A stretch of DNA of 64,000 nt from Cymbidium sinense (lineage: Eukaryota; Streptophyta; Magnoliopsida; Asparagales; Orchidaceae), in NCBI GenBank assembly GCA_021442155.1, contig CM038223.1:37794983-37858982 (forward strand), in the 5' to 3' direction. Positions 37,721-51,345 of the stretch are shown piece after piece; the first letter of the stretch is position 1, and each line of letters starts with the position of its first letter. The position numbers and the translations under genes were made by a program. The notes under the pieces were generated by a model. It did not search any database and was not told the origin of the DNA. It worked only from the letters and a program-made list of their open reading frames with translations.

Positions 37721-38867
37721 CTTTCCATCTTTAGATATAGATTTTTATTCCTATACATCAGCACTGTACTTGTGCCACTATTGGGTCAAGACTGCCTTTC
37801 TCTCTGTTGGATTCCTCTCCATTTCATCTTTGGTAGAGTTCATCCATCATCCTTAACTTAGGTTCTAAAACTCTTCATTTTCATAGTTAAACGTCTAGGT
37901 CCTAGAACCACTCCCTTAAAATTTCAATAAGGTTCAAACAATTTAAAGCAAAATTATTTCTATTTGACTCCATTTTTGTCAAAATAGATTTGACATCTTT
38001 TCAAAGTGAAAAAGAAATATCATCTTTAAAAATTTCAAAAAAAAATCATCTAAGAAAAAAAGTTTAAATTTTAAAAAGAAAATCATAATGTCCTATTTAT
38101 CTTTGATTTTATCTTGGCTTTGTATAGAAGCTAAAGATAGTGAGGATAGGGTTCTTAAATTGATACCCCTTTGCACTAATACATTAAAAGGTAGCAAGCA
38201 CCTGAGAATGTATTTTGAAATGAAGGAGTTCTTTTAAATTTTAAGAAAACTCATGAAATCAAAGGAAGTGGGTATAGTCTTACCAGTTTCCCATTACCAC
38301 CATGACTAAAACTTGAGTTGCATTCTAAAAAAAAAATATTTAAAAAGAAAAGTATAAATGAAGGACAAGTATGATCCCAAAAGGAATGCCTTGTTGACCC
38401 TAGCCAGAGGTCGATCGAGGAAATCAAATGTGAGCCTTTTACTTCTATAGAAGGTACTTTTCATACACATAAATGCAATTAAGCTTTAATCTAATTCTTT
38501 CAAAAAATTTCAAAATCATTTCTTTACATCCACCAAAAACATGGAAATTAGTTGTTTGAACTGATCAGCTAATTCTAGGGAGTGACTTAGAGATAACCCT
38601 CTTTTAGACCCTCTAAAAATCCTAAATCATTAGGAGTTTAGGAGAGAGTCAAAAGGGAAAGCTGAACATACACTATAAATAAAGATGACACAACAAAATT
38701 TCATGTTTGCTCCTAATCAATAAAAATAAAAGAGAGGGAAACAAAAGAAGATTCTAATTCTCATAATATAATTGAAATAAAAGAAATTTAATTTTATAAA
38801 TTTAAATTAATTTCTTTAATGGTAATCCTTTCCCATTAAATTATTGATATTTTGTAGATAGCCTTAA

Positions 38868-38872
38868 TCAAT
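38868..38872 (+). other. Uninserted counterpart of the A1 target site
   Basis: GATAGCCTTAATCAATTTTA (38858-38877) holds a single TCAAT with both flanks that surround solo LTR A1 at 8095-8110 and 15105-15125. It is the pre-insertion state preserved in a second copy of the same element. Confidence 0.9.
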
Positions 38873-40465
38873 TTTAAGAATAAATTCTAGAGTCAAAATC
38901 AATGAAGAATTTGATCCTTCTAAAATAATTCTCAAGTTTCATAACCTCAAGATATTACATAGATAGGGTCCTAAGAGTGATGCTTTTATCTCTCAGAGTG
39001 AAACTATAAAACATTAAATTAAACATTTTAGCTCTGATAGGTCAATAAAAAAACCTAAATAACCCGTTGAAGATAGAGTTGACCCTACCCTCCCTCCCTC
39101 GTATCAAAGAGAATTATTGAAATTGAAATTCAAAATGGTAGAGTTTTACCACCTCAAATGGCATTGAAAAGAAATGACAAATAAGTCATTAATGATAATT
39201 CAAACACTAAACTTTAATAAAAATATTATTATCCTAATCTATAAATAAAAAAGGACAAAAAACCTATTCCTTTAAAAAATTTGATTATATTGTCTTGTCT
39301 TTGTCCATCCTAAAGAAGTTGCTTACAAAATTGGTCATCTATAATGCTCTATTTTAAAAGAAAAAAAAATGAAAGGAATGAAAAAGATAAAATCATTGAC
39401 TAAGGAATTACATGATTTAGTAATTTGCCTTCCTTGGTTATTAGCAATTTTTTTTAAAGTGGCATGACACTATAAAGAAGTTCCAGGGTTATCTTCTATG
39501 ATGACTAGGAACTACTAAATCTAATCAATACCTCTACATAATAGTTAATGTTGAAAATCCTTAAAAAAAATCTTTAGAATCTTGTTGATTTAGGTCTATC
39601 AATCAACATCAGAAGAATTGTAAATTTTCTTGAAAGTGAAATACACAGGTCCAGTGCTAATCTAACCTTGATGAGATGGTGCCATGTGGATTTAGTCAAG
39701 AAAAGAAAAAGAGTTTTGTACTCAATCCCATTGTCAATTGAGATTGATCATTCAAACATTAAAATAAAATCTTAAAAACTTAGAAATATCTTTAATGCTC
39801 TTGGAAAGTGCTACCTACGCTTAAAAAATCAAATTAGAAAAAATTTATCAAAATATAAAATGTAATGAAAAGACATTTAGCTAATCTATATTCATGAGAA
39901 AAAGAGTCCACAAAAATGTCATTTTCTTTTGTTAGTTCAAAATGTAAAGAATCTAAGGCACTAAAAAAAATGGAAAAGGAAACAAAAAAAGAGGGAGAAA
40001 GTTTGAAATCTACTTAGTGCCTTATCAAATCTTGTATTTAGTCAAATCAAGTAGTGTCTTACTAAATATTGTGTTCAGTCAAAAAATTAAGTATGTAAAA
40101 TTATGTACTAAATGTTATGTTCAGAAAAAAAGTCTAATATATCAAGTGTCTTAGCAAATGTTGTATTTCGGCATAGTACAATGTGTAATGTCTTAGCAAT
40201 AGATGAAATCTTAAAAGAATTCTAATTAAGAAAAAAGAAAGGATGGAAGGACTAGGTCCAAGAACTAAAAGGTGAAGTCTAATATTTCTATATCTAAAAG
40301 ATTTAATGAATATGTATATCAAAATAAAATGGCAGAGTTGGATGTCAAAGTAGCCCATAAATTAAAAGCAAAAATAAATAAATCAATTATACACCTTTAT
40401 CTTCAAATTTAGTGAAAGGTGTAAACCTCAAAGATTAAAAATATATATATCAAAGAGATAATGCA

Positions 40466-40470
40466 TTTAC
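40466..40470 (+). repeat. Candidate target duplication of the giant element (TTTAC), low-coordinate copy
   Basis: The five bases before the LTR end TGTGGTGTTT at 40471. The partner copy would lie beyond the window, past the start of LTR A4, so this is a prediction. Confidence 0.35.
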
Positions 40471-41971
40471 TGTGGTGTTTTAATTTTGGATACCAGGTAG
40501 ACTCCACGCAGATCTTAGGGGGTACTTATTCAAGTGATCGGGTGTGACACTAAAGTATGATGTACTATCTCGAAAGATAAAAACATCACCCTATAATGGA
40601 CCTAATCACCTAATAAGAACTCATAAGGCTGATATGTCTTTGTATGTTCCAGAGATCTTTACCCTACTTCACATAAAAAGGTAAAACAAGATTTATTTTA
40701 TGCCGAGTTCTTTAATTTTTAATGGAAGCAAGCTTCTATAGTGAATTACATCCTAAGAAGTTGGAATTATCTAAGAATACTCTCAATGAAAGTAGTCAAT
40801 CACATCTCCAAAGATTTCAAAGCTATACTATCAATGGATTGGTTATTTTTGGAAAATCAAGTGGGAATGTTCAATTCGAAAAACTTATTTTTGGATTCCA
40901 AAGGAGAAGTAGGGAGTACTCATGATACTACGAAGCCTAGTGAGCACTCCAATCTATCCTATGGTGAAGCTTTATATGTTTGAAATACAAGATCTGTTTT
41001 GATTTGAGTTGAAATTTTATTACAATATTAGGGCTTATAATCCATCAACACAAGATTATGAAAATGCCTAAGAGGTGAGAATTTATACTCGTAGCCTAAA
41101 GGAAACAAGCAACCTCTGATCCTAAATCTAGGAAGCTTAGCACAAGCTAGAAGCATGACCTAAATCTAAACGAAAGGGGGACATAATAGTTTATCTCTAA
41201 ATGACATGATAAACTCACCCGACTCTTCTAGACTTACAATCGCCTGGAGTTGCCGCTTGCTAACACCTTCTACGATTCAAAACCATGTAGGCTGATCTTA
41301 TATAATTACAAGATAGTTAGGCTATTACTTAATTAGAAAAGAGATTAGAGTCCTAAATTCACTCTATAAGAGACTAGATCATGACTGGTAAGAAGACATG
41401 ACTTAGACTAATGCAAAATTTTACTAATTTTTATCTCATTTTGACACATTAATTTAGACAAAAGTTTGGGATAATTATGCATAAATGCATAATGAAATTG
41501 GATTATTAGCTAACTCAGTGGGAGGTGGTGTTCTCCACTACAAGGGATACCCTCATAGGTAAAGTATTTCCCTATCGTGCAAGAGTGCAGACCCTCCCTA
41601 CTCATGAGCGAGATAATATGATATGCATGATATTAGACTTACATCATTCAGCTAAGGGGTTGTTAAATCTTATAATTATCTTGATTTACAACCTAAGCTT
41701 TAAAGTGAGACTATGAGTTGATTTAAAATTTAGATATGAGTTATTAATTGGGGTAGAAAAATTAATTTAATCCTAAAGAGCCTACCGCATCCAGGACACA
41801 CATTCAAACATCAATCTTTAAGAAACCTATGAAGGACATTCAATTTCTGTGACACAATTTAAACATAACAATCACACATTTACATATTTCATAAAAGAAT
41901 AAAAGGCTAGTGCGGCCGAGTACCACCTTACACCCCAAAAAAAGAGAAAAATTGGGTAGCTGAGTTCTACC

Positions 41972-41978
41972 CTTATAC
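41972..41978 (-). promoter_or_regulatory. Putative TATA box of LTR A3
   Basis: Minus strand GTTGTATAAGGGTAGAACTC, the same box and context as 13602 in A1. Confidence 0.4.
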
Positions 41979-43130
41979 AACTCAGATTATAAGAGAATAA
42001 TTACAATTATAATTGAAATTAGATGCTAGTGGGGTCTTCATTCTTCATCTTCTTTCTTTATTTCTTCCATTGATTTGATTTGCTTCAAGGCTTCATAGGG
42101 CCTCCCGGGACTTTTCCTTCTAGCCACTGCTCATCTTAAACCCCATAGCACTAATCCTAATTCTTATTACAAAATTACATAATTATGGAAAAAATAAAAA
42201 TCTAACTACACTTGTAAGACAAATGTTAGCTAAACATACATACAAACCCATATAGTTATATTTTATAATTTTGACTTAGCACCCTGCACATGGGTTACCA
42301 AGCCCACTTGTTCTAATATGGATTATGAAAAGGGGCATAAGCAACCTGTAAGTAGAAGTATTTATATTTATTTTAGCAGCCTCTTTAGCACAACCACTAC
42401 ATAAAATAATATTAGGCTAACAACATCCTAACATATAATTTATGAATAACAATCCTAACATCTAGTCTAAAATATTACATCATAAAAAATATAACATCAT
42501 AACATACATCGTCCTAACCTAGAGCTAGAAGTGGTGACGTATCATTCTAATGTGCGTGCTTAAGCTTAGTGTGGTGTTCTTAGGTAGGCTTTAGAATTAT
42601 AATTATTTAAGTTTGGAATCATTTGAATTAAAAATGAAGGAGTTTCATTTCAAGTTATTAAATAGATTGGTGGATTTTAATTTGTATATATATTTTTTGG
42701 TTCAATTGACATTTACTTAGCATCTAATTATTATAAAGATAGGAAAGGGAGTTGACCCCATTCCTCCTTATCCTAAGTTATTTTCTAAAGGCATGTTATT
42801 ATAATTTTTGGTTTATTTTAGTGAATGATTTATTAAATGTTTTATTGATCGTAAGTTTGGGTTAACCTTAAAGAATCCTATTCAACAAGAAAGGCATCCT
42901 AAGATTAATGTAATTGAATTTCCATCACATAGAATATGTTGCACCATTCCTTTTCATCATCAATAGCATGCATACGATTTAAGACTCAATTTATCTATAC
43001 ATGCAATATATTTTTAACACACTTAAATGATCATGAATGCATATATTTTGTTAGAATAGATTTATTTCATTCCTTAGCTAAATTCACATACACATGTATT
43101 AAAGTTTTAAGCAAGTATGTGTCGTTATTT

Positions 43131-43430
43131 AAACCAGGGAAGTGAGATAATCTAAGACCTTCTTGGGGCAACTTAAAGCTTCGTATCCCTAAATGTCTAG
43201 ACTATATACTTGCTATCTTAAATACATATGAATGTACACACAACCATGAAAATGAAAATCATGTAAAATATTATATTTATGTGAATTATTTATGCATGTA
43301 AAGTAAAGTTCTATCCAAATTCTAGTACAAGTACACATAGGAATGAAATTAAAATAAGTATATGCCTTTGTTAACCAGGGAAGTGGGGCAATCTAAGACC
43401 TTCATTGGGCTAATTAAAGCTCATATTCTC
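43131..43430 (-). repeat. Duplicated 60-bp box in LTR A3
   Basis: Copies at 43131-43190 and 43371-43430, each beginning AACCAGGGAAGTG on the plus strand. Spacing 240 bp, as in A1. Confidence 0.75.
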
Positions 43431-46400
43431 AAGATGTCCATACTATATACTTATTATCATTCAATCATATGTAAACCCATGCATGAATCATAAAGGTAAA
43501 TTTTTGAAATTTATTAGTGATAATAGACACACGTATCATAAGATTAATTCAACACATGCAACTTTACATAAATATATTCATTTGACTTGAAAACATAGAT
43601 ACATGACACAAATGGCATACAAATTTATGATGATTGAAAAGGAATAATTGAACACTTTTACGTAATTCATTCAACTACATTTACTCCTAAGGACAATCAA
43701 GTTGGATAAAAATATTTAAGGAAAATCAAGGCATCTTATGAACTTTGATTTTGGATTTGAATTATTAAACTCAAAGAGGAGGAATAATTTTTGTTGTTTT
43801 AACCGCATCTCATGTTGGTGATTTAACATGTTAAAAGAGAAACAATTAAGTAAGTTTTATGAATTAATTTAGTTTGAATCAATAAGCAATTCATTTAATT
43901 ACCCTTTCCTATGCTTCTTTGATTTAATCAATCATTTAATTATGAGCTACCAATGATATGCAAATGAGAAATTAAAATTTCATTGCACTTAGAAACCTAA
44001 TGCAATGAAGCTCATAACTAAATATTAATTAAGTTAAAGAACCTAATTAAGTACTTATATGATTTTCCCACACCCATGGGTTAATCATAATTTCCTTGAG
44101 GGTCTTTATGTTATTAAACACATAGAGAGGAACCCACAAATTCAAATTAGATTATCTGATCTAATTACTACTTCTATTTTGATTTAATTTTATCATTAAT
44201 TACTTCATTAATTCTATAATTAAATTATGAGTTAATTACCCTTCTTAATGAAATGGACTTAGGAAAATAATTATGAAAGAGGTCCTAATCACTCCCCCCT
44301 CATCATTTCATTTCTATCAATGATTAATAATATTTAATTATTTAATTATTACTATTTAGCATTTTTAATAATTATTAATAAACTTAATGAGGGTAATTGA
44401 GGTTTGAATTTCAAATTCTCCTAATCACCTAGCCAATAAATCCCAAGAAAATTATAGGAGGTAGAGGACATCCCATTAGACCAGCATTTCAAATTTAAGA
44501 TCAGGTGGCCAAGTAATTAGGGTTTAATTAAGCTAATTAGGAAATAATTCAAACCCTAATTAAGAACTCTTCACTATTCAAAATATAAGGAAATTATTTT
44601 TATTAAATTCCTCTATTTACCCTTTAGAAAATGGGTTTACTAATATTTTAAGGATTTTTCTATAATTAATTATGATTTTTTAAGTTCAGAGTAATTAAAC
44701 ACATTTTAAAGCCTAATTAATCCATAATCTCATCTATGCCAAGCGTGAGCTGACATGGCGGTGCTTTACATGTGGCATCGTAGGGTTGGCCACTTAAGTC
44801 ATTTGATGTGACATGCTGAGTCTGTGGTGGTCAACACGCTTTCATTCTAATTAGATTTTAAAGGATAAAATTAGATTTTTTTATCAGATTAAATCATGAT
44901 CGTCCATTCTAATCACGTAGAATAAACGGTGCATGATTTTTCATCCCCTGAGTGCCAGAAGATGGACAGTATCCTCCCTCCTCTGCTCGATCTAAGTTCA
45001 TCGGAGCTCATGAGGCATCAAGATTGACTCCAAAATGTTTAGAGAAGAGATCTAAAGAGATCTTATAGTGGAAATTGCATGAAATCACAAAACTCTTCAC
45101 AAAAGACCAACTTCTATTAGATTTTCTATAGTTTTCCAGAAAACTATCTCGTCAGAGCTCAAGACCAACGGTCTAATGATAGAGGTAGCTTCATCTTGAA
45201 GAGATAAAGCCTTATTTAGAAGCTTGCGAGTTTACTCCCTATCGGTGGCTTTGTGGACCAAATATCATCGTGAATACCACTAGAGTTGGTATAAGAGTGG
45301 TCTCTGGTGATCGAATCGATTGAGAATCAATTTATTTCATCTCACCGAAGATTGGGGAAGGTGTGGGAGAAGTTAATTAAAGTTTGATGGAGTTTAGGAA
45401 AGGATGGATGGAGAAGGTACTAAATTTCACTCAAGTTTGGTCTCGCTTGCGATGGGGAGCTCAAGGGAGGTCGAGAATGCTCAAGGGATGCTCGTCTTGA
45501 CTCACTGAAGCTCTATGTGTGGTTTAAATGGAATGGGGGAGGAGTATACCCTCCTCCCCAATTGATCCAATGGTTCAAATTTTTTTAGGTTTTGGCAGGC
45601 TTCCAATCGGCGCAGGTGGTCGGGGATGTTAGGGATGGGCTGACGTAGAGTGTCTTGAGTGGCAGAAGGCAAGGAGTGGGCTGACAGGGGCTTAGGTGGT
45701 GTGTATCTCCTTCCCCCAAGTGTTCCAATGGGACAGCTTGGGTTAGTTCACCTCCACTTGAGCCATGGGACCCAATCGCTTTGGGTCGTTAGTGGTGTCA
45801 AGTGTCCAAATTGAACTTAGGGTGGCTACTAATAGTTGGGGAATGGGTTTGACTATCCAAATTAGGATTTTGTCCCATTTAAAGGGGTTTACCCAATGGG
45901 TGTTTAGCCTAATTTAGGTCCAAGATGGGTTGGGTTTGATTTGGGCTGACTCGAGGATGGGGTCATGCTAAGTTTAGTTATCTTTGGGCTTGGTTTGAAT
46001 GGGTTTGGCTCAATTTATCCTATGTTGGTCAAATTGGGTTCATTTTTGTTGGGTTGACTAATTGGTCAAATTGGGTCAAATTAATGATTTGGTTTAGTTC
46101 AAATGATCATTTGGGATGTTTTGGTTCAATTGGTTTGGTTTAATTTGAAGTGAATTTGATTTTGACTCATATGGGTTCATATGGGTCAAAAGGACTAAGT
46201 TGGCCAATTTAGTCAAATTGACCAAATTGGCTTGGGCAAGTGGTTGGTTTAGATTCAATTGATTATTTGAAGATGATTGTATGTGTTAACTTAAAATTAA
46301 TTTAGATTTAGGAATGATTTAGATCAATTTGATCCTTTAGGGGAATATGGGCTAAATGGGTCAATTGGATTAGTTTGATCAAATTAGGTTCAATTGAAGG

Positions 46401-47427
46401 TTGGGTCATGTTCAACAATCAATTTGTGATGGATTTGAGTTATGGGTTTCAATAAATTTTATTTGAAATTATACTTGGCATAATTTGGCTCTTTAGGAAA
46501 AATTGGGTCAACTTGAGTCAAGAGCCCAAGTTGGCTTGGTTTGGCCTAATTGGTGGTTGAGTCATGTCAAAACTAAATTTATGATTGATTGAGGGCATTA
46601 GTTTCAATCAATTGGGTTTAGAATGAAGTTTAATTCATATAGGCTAATTGGGTATAATGACCCAATTAGCTTGGTTTGACCCAATTGGTTGCAATTGGAC
46701 CATCAAGGATGATCAACAATCATTGTAAGAGAGATTGAATTGGTTGGTTCAATCTAATTTAGGTTGGATTGAATTTTGGATCAAATTGATCCTTTAGGAC
46801 AATTTGGGTCAAGTGAACCAAATGGGTCAATTTGAGTTGCATTAGGTTGAATTTTGTTGAATTGAGTTTGATAATTGATTTAAAATTATTTGGTTACTTT
46901 GATTGGATTTTGGCTCATATGGACCTTTTAGGTCAAATGGGATAGCTTATGTTGATTGAATTGATTTAGTTAGTTTTATTTGATTATAGTTCTTAGAAGG
47001 GTTTGAAATGATGTATTGAATGGTTGGAGTGCCTTTGTGAAAATCAATTGGATTTGGTTTAATTGAAGGAGCTTTGGGTTGACTCCATAGGATTGAATCA
47101 TGGGATTAAGATGGGTTTAAGTTTAAGTCATTTTGGCTTGGAGCTTGGATATGAAATGGGATTCAATTGGGCTTGATTTGATTAATTAAAGGTTTGATTT
47201 ACATGGGTGGATAAGCATGGGTCTTAGTCTAGGCCATAGGATAGGTAGGTCCCCTTAGTCCTAAGGTATAGCCTAAGCCTAAGGCATACCATCTTAAGTA
47301 TCCATGATTGGGTTTAGTGTTCACTTGATCACTAGAAGTGTCCTATGACTAGGGAAATCCAAGTGTCTAGAAGACTCCTATGTCCAAGATAGGAAGAATG
47401 AATCCTCACTCCAAAGTGAGGTCAACA

Positions 47428-49571
47428 AAAAGACCCTGAATAGGTGTGGTGTAACTGACAAAGTAAGTCGCACATATTGGCATTAACCGGGATGATCAAC
47501 AACATCTAAGAAAGTCATAAGCATTAAGGATGGGTATCCATACCTAAATAGAGAGGTAAATGAAACAATAAGTCCTAATGTGATGTAATTCGCTATCAAG
47601 CCAAGGGCATGAGAGAGATGAGTGAAATTTAGATTAATTGGCTGAGAATTGATTATGTATCAAGGACATAGAGGGAGATCTACTGGGGAACATGAGTTTG
47701 ATTGGATAAAGATTAATTTATGCCAAGGGCATAAAAGGGGAGATCCATTAGGAATTGAGATTTGATTGAATTTGTTTGATTTAATTTGATTTGATTTAGG
47801 AAAGAGAGATCTATTGGGGATAAGAGTTTGGTTGAGTTTTTAATTTATGTCAGTTGGAATTCACTAGGATATAGATTTAAATTTATTTGATTTAGTTAGA
47901 TCAATTTGTTGTTCAGTGATTTTGAGTTTGACTGATTTGATTTTGTTGGTTGATTTAATTTGAGTTTGATTGATTAATTTTGTGAAAGATTTATGGGGAA
48001 TGTAGATTTGGTTGGATTTGTTTGATTTGGTTTGTTGATTCAATTTAATTTTGATCAATTTAGTTGATTGGTTTTGATTTGGTTTGAATTTGGATTTCAT
48101 TTTGGTTTGGATTTGATTCCACTAGGGATATAAGTTTGAACATGAATCAATTTTAATTTTATTTTTTTGTTTAATTGATTTAATTTAGACCCTTTCAGTT
48201 TATGATAGACCACACTAAAAGGGGCTATGTAAGCCTAGACCTACCTTAGATTTACCAGTCCATAGAGGTAGTCTACTGGCTGAAGAGTAGAGACTAACCA
48301 ACCTAGGGGTTGCCCATAAAAATTATGCCGAGAAGAAATCTTAGAGAATCACATCTTCCAAAGTAGAATCAACCAGTGGGGTGACCTATTGATGGCACAC
48401 AAGTCAAACTTGACCTAATGCGACTACTGAGTAAGCATCTCTAGGGGTCTTATCTCAACTCAAGAGTTTCCAAGGTGATTCCTACAGGGAGTTTTAATGA
48501 CACTGTCCAAAAGATAGGATGCCTACTTAGGAGGAGGTACCTCTAGAGGTCTTATCCTAATCCACAAGAGATTTTAATTTGTTTGTTTGTTTATTTAGTG
48601 TGGACCCTATTGGTTTGTAAGGAGCCATACTAAGAAGGAGCCATGATGGTTTTTGCTTATCTCATATTTACTATCCCAAGGGGTTCATTACATCTCTTGT
48701 CTGAGCCTCCAATACGGGTAGCTCTATGGGTATCGTGGTGACTCAAGGAGAAAGCATGAGGAGTCAAATCTGCCTGAGCGATGTCATCCATTGGGTGGGT
48801 TGCGAGCAGCAAGGCGAACACCAGCCAACCTGAGGTTCCCATCAGGTTGCAATGATCAATCTAAGAAGAAAGCATCGGAGACTCACATCTTTCTAAGTAG
48901 AACTGATCATTGGGATAGTTTATCGTCGACTAGAGAGCTACTATTCGACCTAGGAAACTACTAAGTGGGGTCATAAAGAACGATTAGACCCAAACTTAAA
49001 GTAGTCAGGAGGAAGAGGATCCACTGGGGGACTTAACCTAATCCTCAAATGTAAACTCAAACTCAATCAATGCACAGAGGCTAGTTCAAAAAGAAACCTC
49101 AGGGAGTCACATCTTCATAAATAAAGCTGACATCAGGGTAACTTATTGGTCATGCAATAAGATATGCCACACTGACATGATGCTCATTAGTTTGTAGTGG
49201 TCATGTTAGGAAGAAAGCATGGGGTCTGACATCCTCTTAAGCATAAAAGACCATTGGGGAGATACACTAACTAGGTAGTGGATTAAATTCAATCAAGAGC
49301 AGCTACTGAGTGAGGACCTCTTAGGGACTTATCCCAACTCAAGGCAGCCCAATAAATGGATTTGTGTTGATTTGTTTGTGTTTATGTGTAATTTTGTGTT
49401 TATGTTGTGCTAATGTGGAATAGGATGCTACTCAAGTTCTCTTATACCTACCCTAAACACACCATAAAAATTTAGTAAATGGAAAGCTTTCAATTTGAAG
49501 AGATGTTTGATTTAAAATGGAATTTTATTGATGAAAAACTATTTTAAATATTGTTTATGCATAGTATTTCT
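47428..49571 (-). other. 3' untranslated region of element A-I
   Basis: About 2.1 kb between the integrase stop (49572) and the 3' LTR. The LTR-proximal part (47560-48180) is built from diverged copies of GAGATCTAYTGGGGA and TTTGATTTGATTTAGG-like words; the distal part (48320-49340) is a clearer tandem array. The 78-codon minus-strand frame at 47864-48100 is a by-product of these TTTGATT words, and no coding region is supported. A polypurine tract next to the LTR is not evident (the minus strand reads CAGGGTCTTTT before the LTR). Confidence 0.6.
48320..49340 (-). repeat. Complex tandem repeats in the 3' UTR of element A-I
   Basis: Plus-strand marker AAGAAA..CTYRGRGARTCACATC recurs near 48330, 48745, 48865, 49097 and 49212, with spacings of about 115-120, 232 and 415 bp, that is about 1, 2 and 3.5 times 116. 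A second word, GAGTRAGSAYCTCTAGGGGTC and relatives (ending CTTATCYYAACTCAAG), recurs near 48431, 48530, 49010 and 49295. Units therefore appear to be about 116 bp with higher-order grouping and partial loss of members. Confidence 0.7.
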
Positions 49572-50870
49572 TTAGATAAATCCCATTGATAGGAAGCAGC
49601 TGCATTCTCCCTTATGGTTGATGAGCTGGTAAGATCTACCTTGGTAGGCCTTTTCTATGGCAAAAGGGTCTTCCCAAGTCAGTTCAAACTTGCCTCCCAT
49701 CTTATGACGAGCAACAATTGGTCTCCCTATAACTAAAGCATGTTATCCTACTTGAAAATCTCTAGGATGGACTGACTTGTTATGAGCTTGAACCATCTTT
49801 TCTTTGTATAACTCGAGGTTCTGGCATGCTGGTAAGCATCTCTCTTCTAAACCTTTGAGTTCTTCTAGCCATAACTTGGTGTTTTGTCTAGTGGTGATTT
49901 TGCTACCCACGGCTATCCTTAGTTATAAGAGTTAGACTTCTAATGGTAGAATGGCTTCAAACCCATACACTAAGGAGAATGTGATAGATTGAGTTGGAGT
50001 TCTGCAAGCTGTGTAGTAAGCCCACAAAGCTTCAACTAATTGTTCATGCCACTATTGTTTTTTATCATTGAGCATCTTCTTGAGTATTTGAATGAGAGTT
50101 TTGTTGAAGGCTTTTGCTAGACCATTTTCCCGAGGTAGTAGATGGTAGAGTATCTCTAATCTATGTTGTGTCTCTGGGAAAAGCTATTGATTTTGGTGCT
50201 CTTGAAAGAGGTACCATTATCAAATATGATTTGGCGGGGTACCCCAAATCTATAAATGATATGGTTCCTGAAACATGATGAGCTTTGACCTCCATGAGAT
50301 GGAATCTTCTCCACCCACTTGGAAACATAGTCTGTAATTGTAAACATGAACTGGTGACCCTTGGATGAAGAAGGATCGATCAGACCCACAATGTCAGTGT
50401 CCCAACACTCAAATGGCCATGAGGTCAAGGTTAGATGTAGAATGTTGGGTGGTTGATGTAGGGCCACTCCATGAACTTGGCATTGGCGATAATGCCTTGC
50501 TACATCCATACAATCTATGATCATCATCGGCCAATAGTACCCAAATATTTTAATTTGGGCTTTCATCTTGTTACCGAATTGATGAGCTCTGCATAGTCCT
50601 GAGTGTACCTCAGTCATAATTTTATAGGCTTCGTTCTTATCTAAACAATGTAACCACATATTATCAAAGGACTATTGGTATAAGACACCATCCATGAGGC
50701 CATAGGAGAGTGCCCTTTGCTTCACCTGATGCACTTGGGACTTCTCTTGAGGTAGTTTGCATTTGTTTAGGTAATCAATGAAGTGTTTCCTCCAATCCAA
50801 TTTTTTATCCTTTTAAGAAATGATAATCTTGCCTTCAAATGATTATTTATCGATGAGTTCAGCATCAATA
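49572..50870 (-). pseudogene. Integrase of element A-I, inactivated
   Basis: The longest frame, 50659-50156 (167 aa), covers the zinc-binding part and most of the core. In the HHCC finger both His are present (H19 and H26) and the second Cys (RQC), but the first Cys has become Tyr (HYRQC, where CHKC-like is usual). The core has WDTDIVG (first catalytic Asp) and IIFDNGTSF (second Asp). In the next frame the third catalytic residue region reads ENGLAKAFNKT where NGxxEAxNK is usual: the Glu is replaced by Lys. Further segments WHEQLVEALWAYYTACRT, SLVYGFEAILPLEV and GKFELTWEDPFAI lead to the stop at 49572. The frame changes near 50150. Ty3/gypsy type; would have inserted the cDNA, now dead. Confidence 0.85.
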
Positions 50871-50879
50871 AGTGGTAAG

Positions 50880-51345
50880 ACTTATCTATTGTGGACTTCT
50901 ATTAATATGGACTCATCTTTCGGACATGCCAACTCCTTGGCAAGCTTAACTAAGGCATAAGTTATGACATTTTTTCTTCGAGGGATCTTGTAAATGGTAA
51001 CTTTTAGGATTTGAGCTAGCAACTCCATGGTGTACTTATGGTAGTGATGAAGTTTAGAATTCAAGACCTTGTAGGACCTAGCAATCTGGTAGACCACTAG
51101 TTATGAATCCACAAAAATGTTGATATTCTAGATGCCTAGCAAAATAACTAACTCTAAATCGATAATCAAAGCCTCATATTTAGCTTCGTTGTTGGTGCAA
51201 TATTCAAATAGATGATACAAGAATCTCTTCATATCACGGTCTAGTGTTAAGAGGACTATTCCTACCCCTGCCTTTTCTGGGAGAATATATTATGGTTCTT
51301 CTCCTCTTGGAGAAGAATCTGCACCATTAAAGTACATCTCCCAAT
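50880..51345 (-). pseudogene. Archaeal-type RNase H (aRNH) of element A-I
   Basis: The minus-strand frame begins WEMYFNGADSSPRGEEP, a form of the WxMYFDGA start with the first catalytic Asp changed to Asn. It then reads YCTNNEAKYEALIIDLELVI, a slot ending FVDS, stop, LVVYQIARSYKV, and IPRRKNVITYALVKLAKEL near 50980-50920. A 71-aa open piece spans 51097-50882. The order and spacing match the second RNase H of Tat-lineage elements, placed directly before integrase, and parallel the copy at 28720-29130. Stops and the D-to-N change make it inactive. Confidence 0.8.

Larger units (their letters stand above)
37721..40470 (+). pseudogene. Leader and protease remnant of element B-II
   Basis: Matches element B-I from about 6975 to 8110 and, without the 7-kb solo LTR, from 15105 to about 16720. 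At 39581-39607 a frame reads LVDLGLSINI, the protease active-site region (catalytic Asp codon 39587-39589; the usual Gly-Ala after it has become Gly-Leu). Around it are stops and indels. The region ends where the giant family-A element inserted (40471). No gag motif is readable between the leader and the protease. Confidence 0.65.
40471..47427 (-). repeat. 3' LTR of element A-I (A3), 6,957 bp
   Basis: On the minus strand it runs from TGTTGACCTCACTTTGGAG (47427) to CACCACA (40471), with TG...CA ends. It is colinear with A1 and A2: motif-rich part about 45880-46950, GC island 44740-45740, duplicated box 43131-43190 and 43371-43430, TATAAGG 41972-41978. At its 3' end it is clearly closer to A1 and A2 than to A4. 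ORFs within it (40722-40983, 41525-41716, 42936-43145) are accidental. Confidence 0.9.

Noticed and set aside
48657..48842. 61-aa minus-strand ORF with a hydrophobic start
   Set aside because: Falls inside the 3' UTR tandem repeats. Other repeat units do not keep it open.
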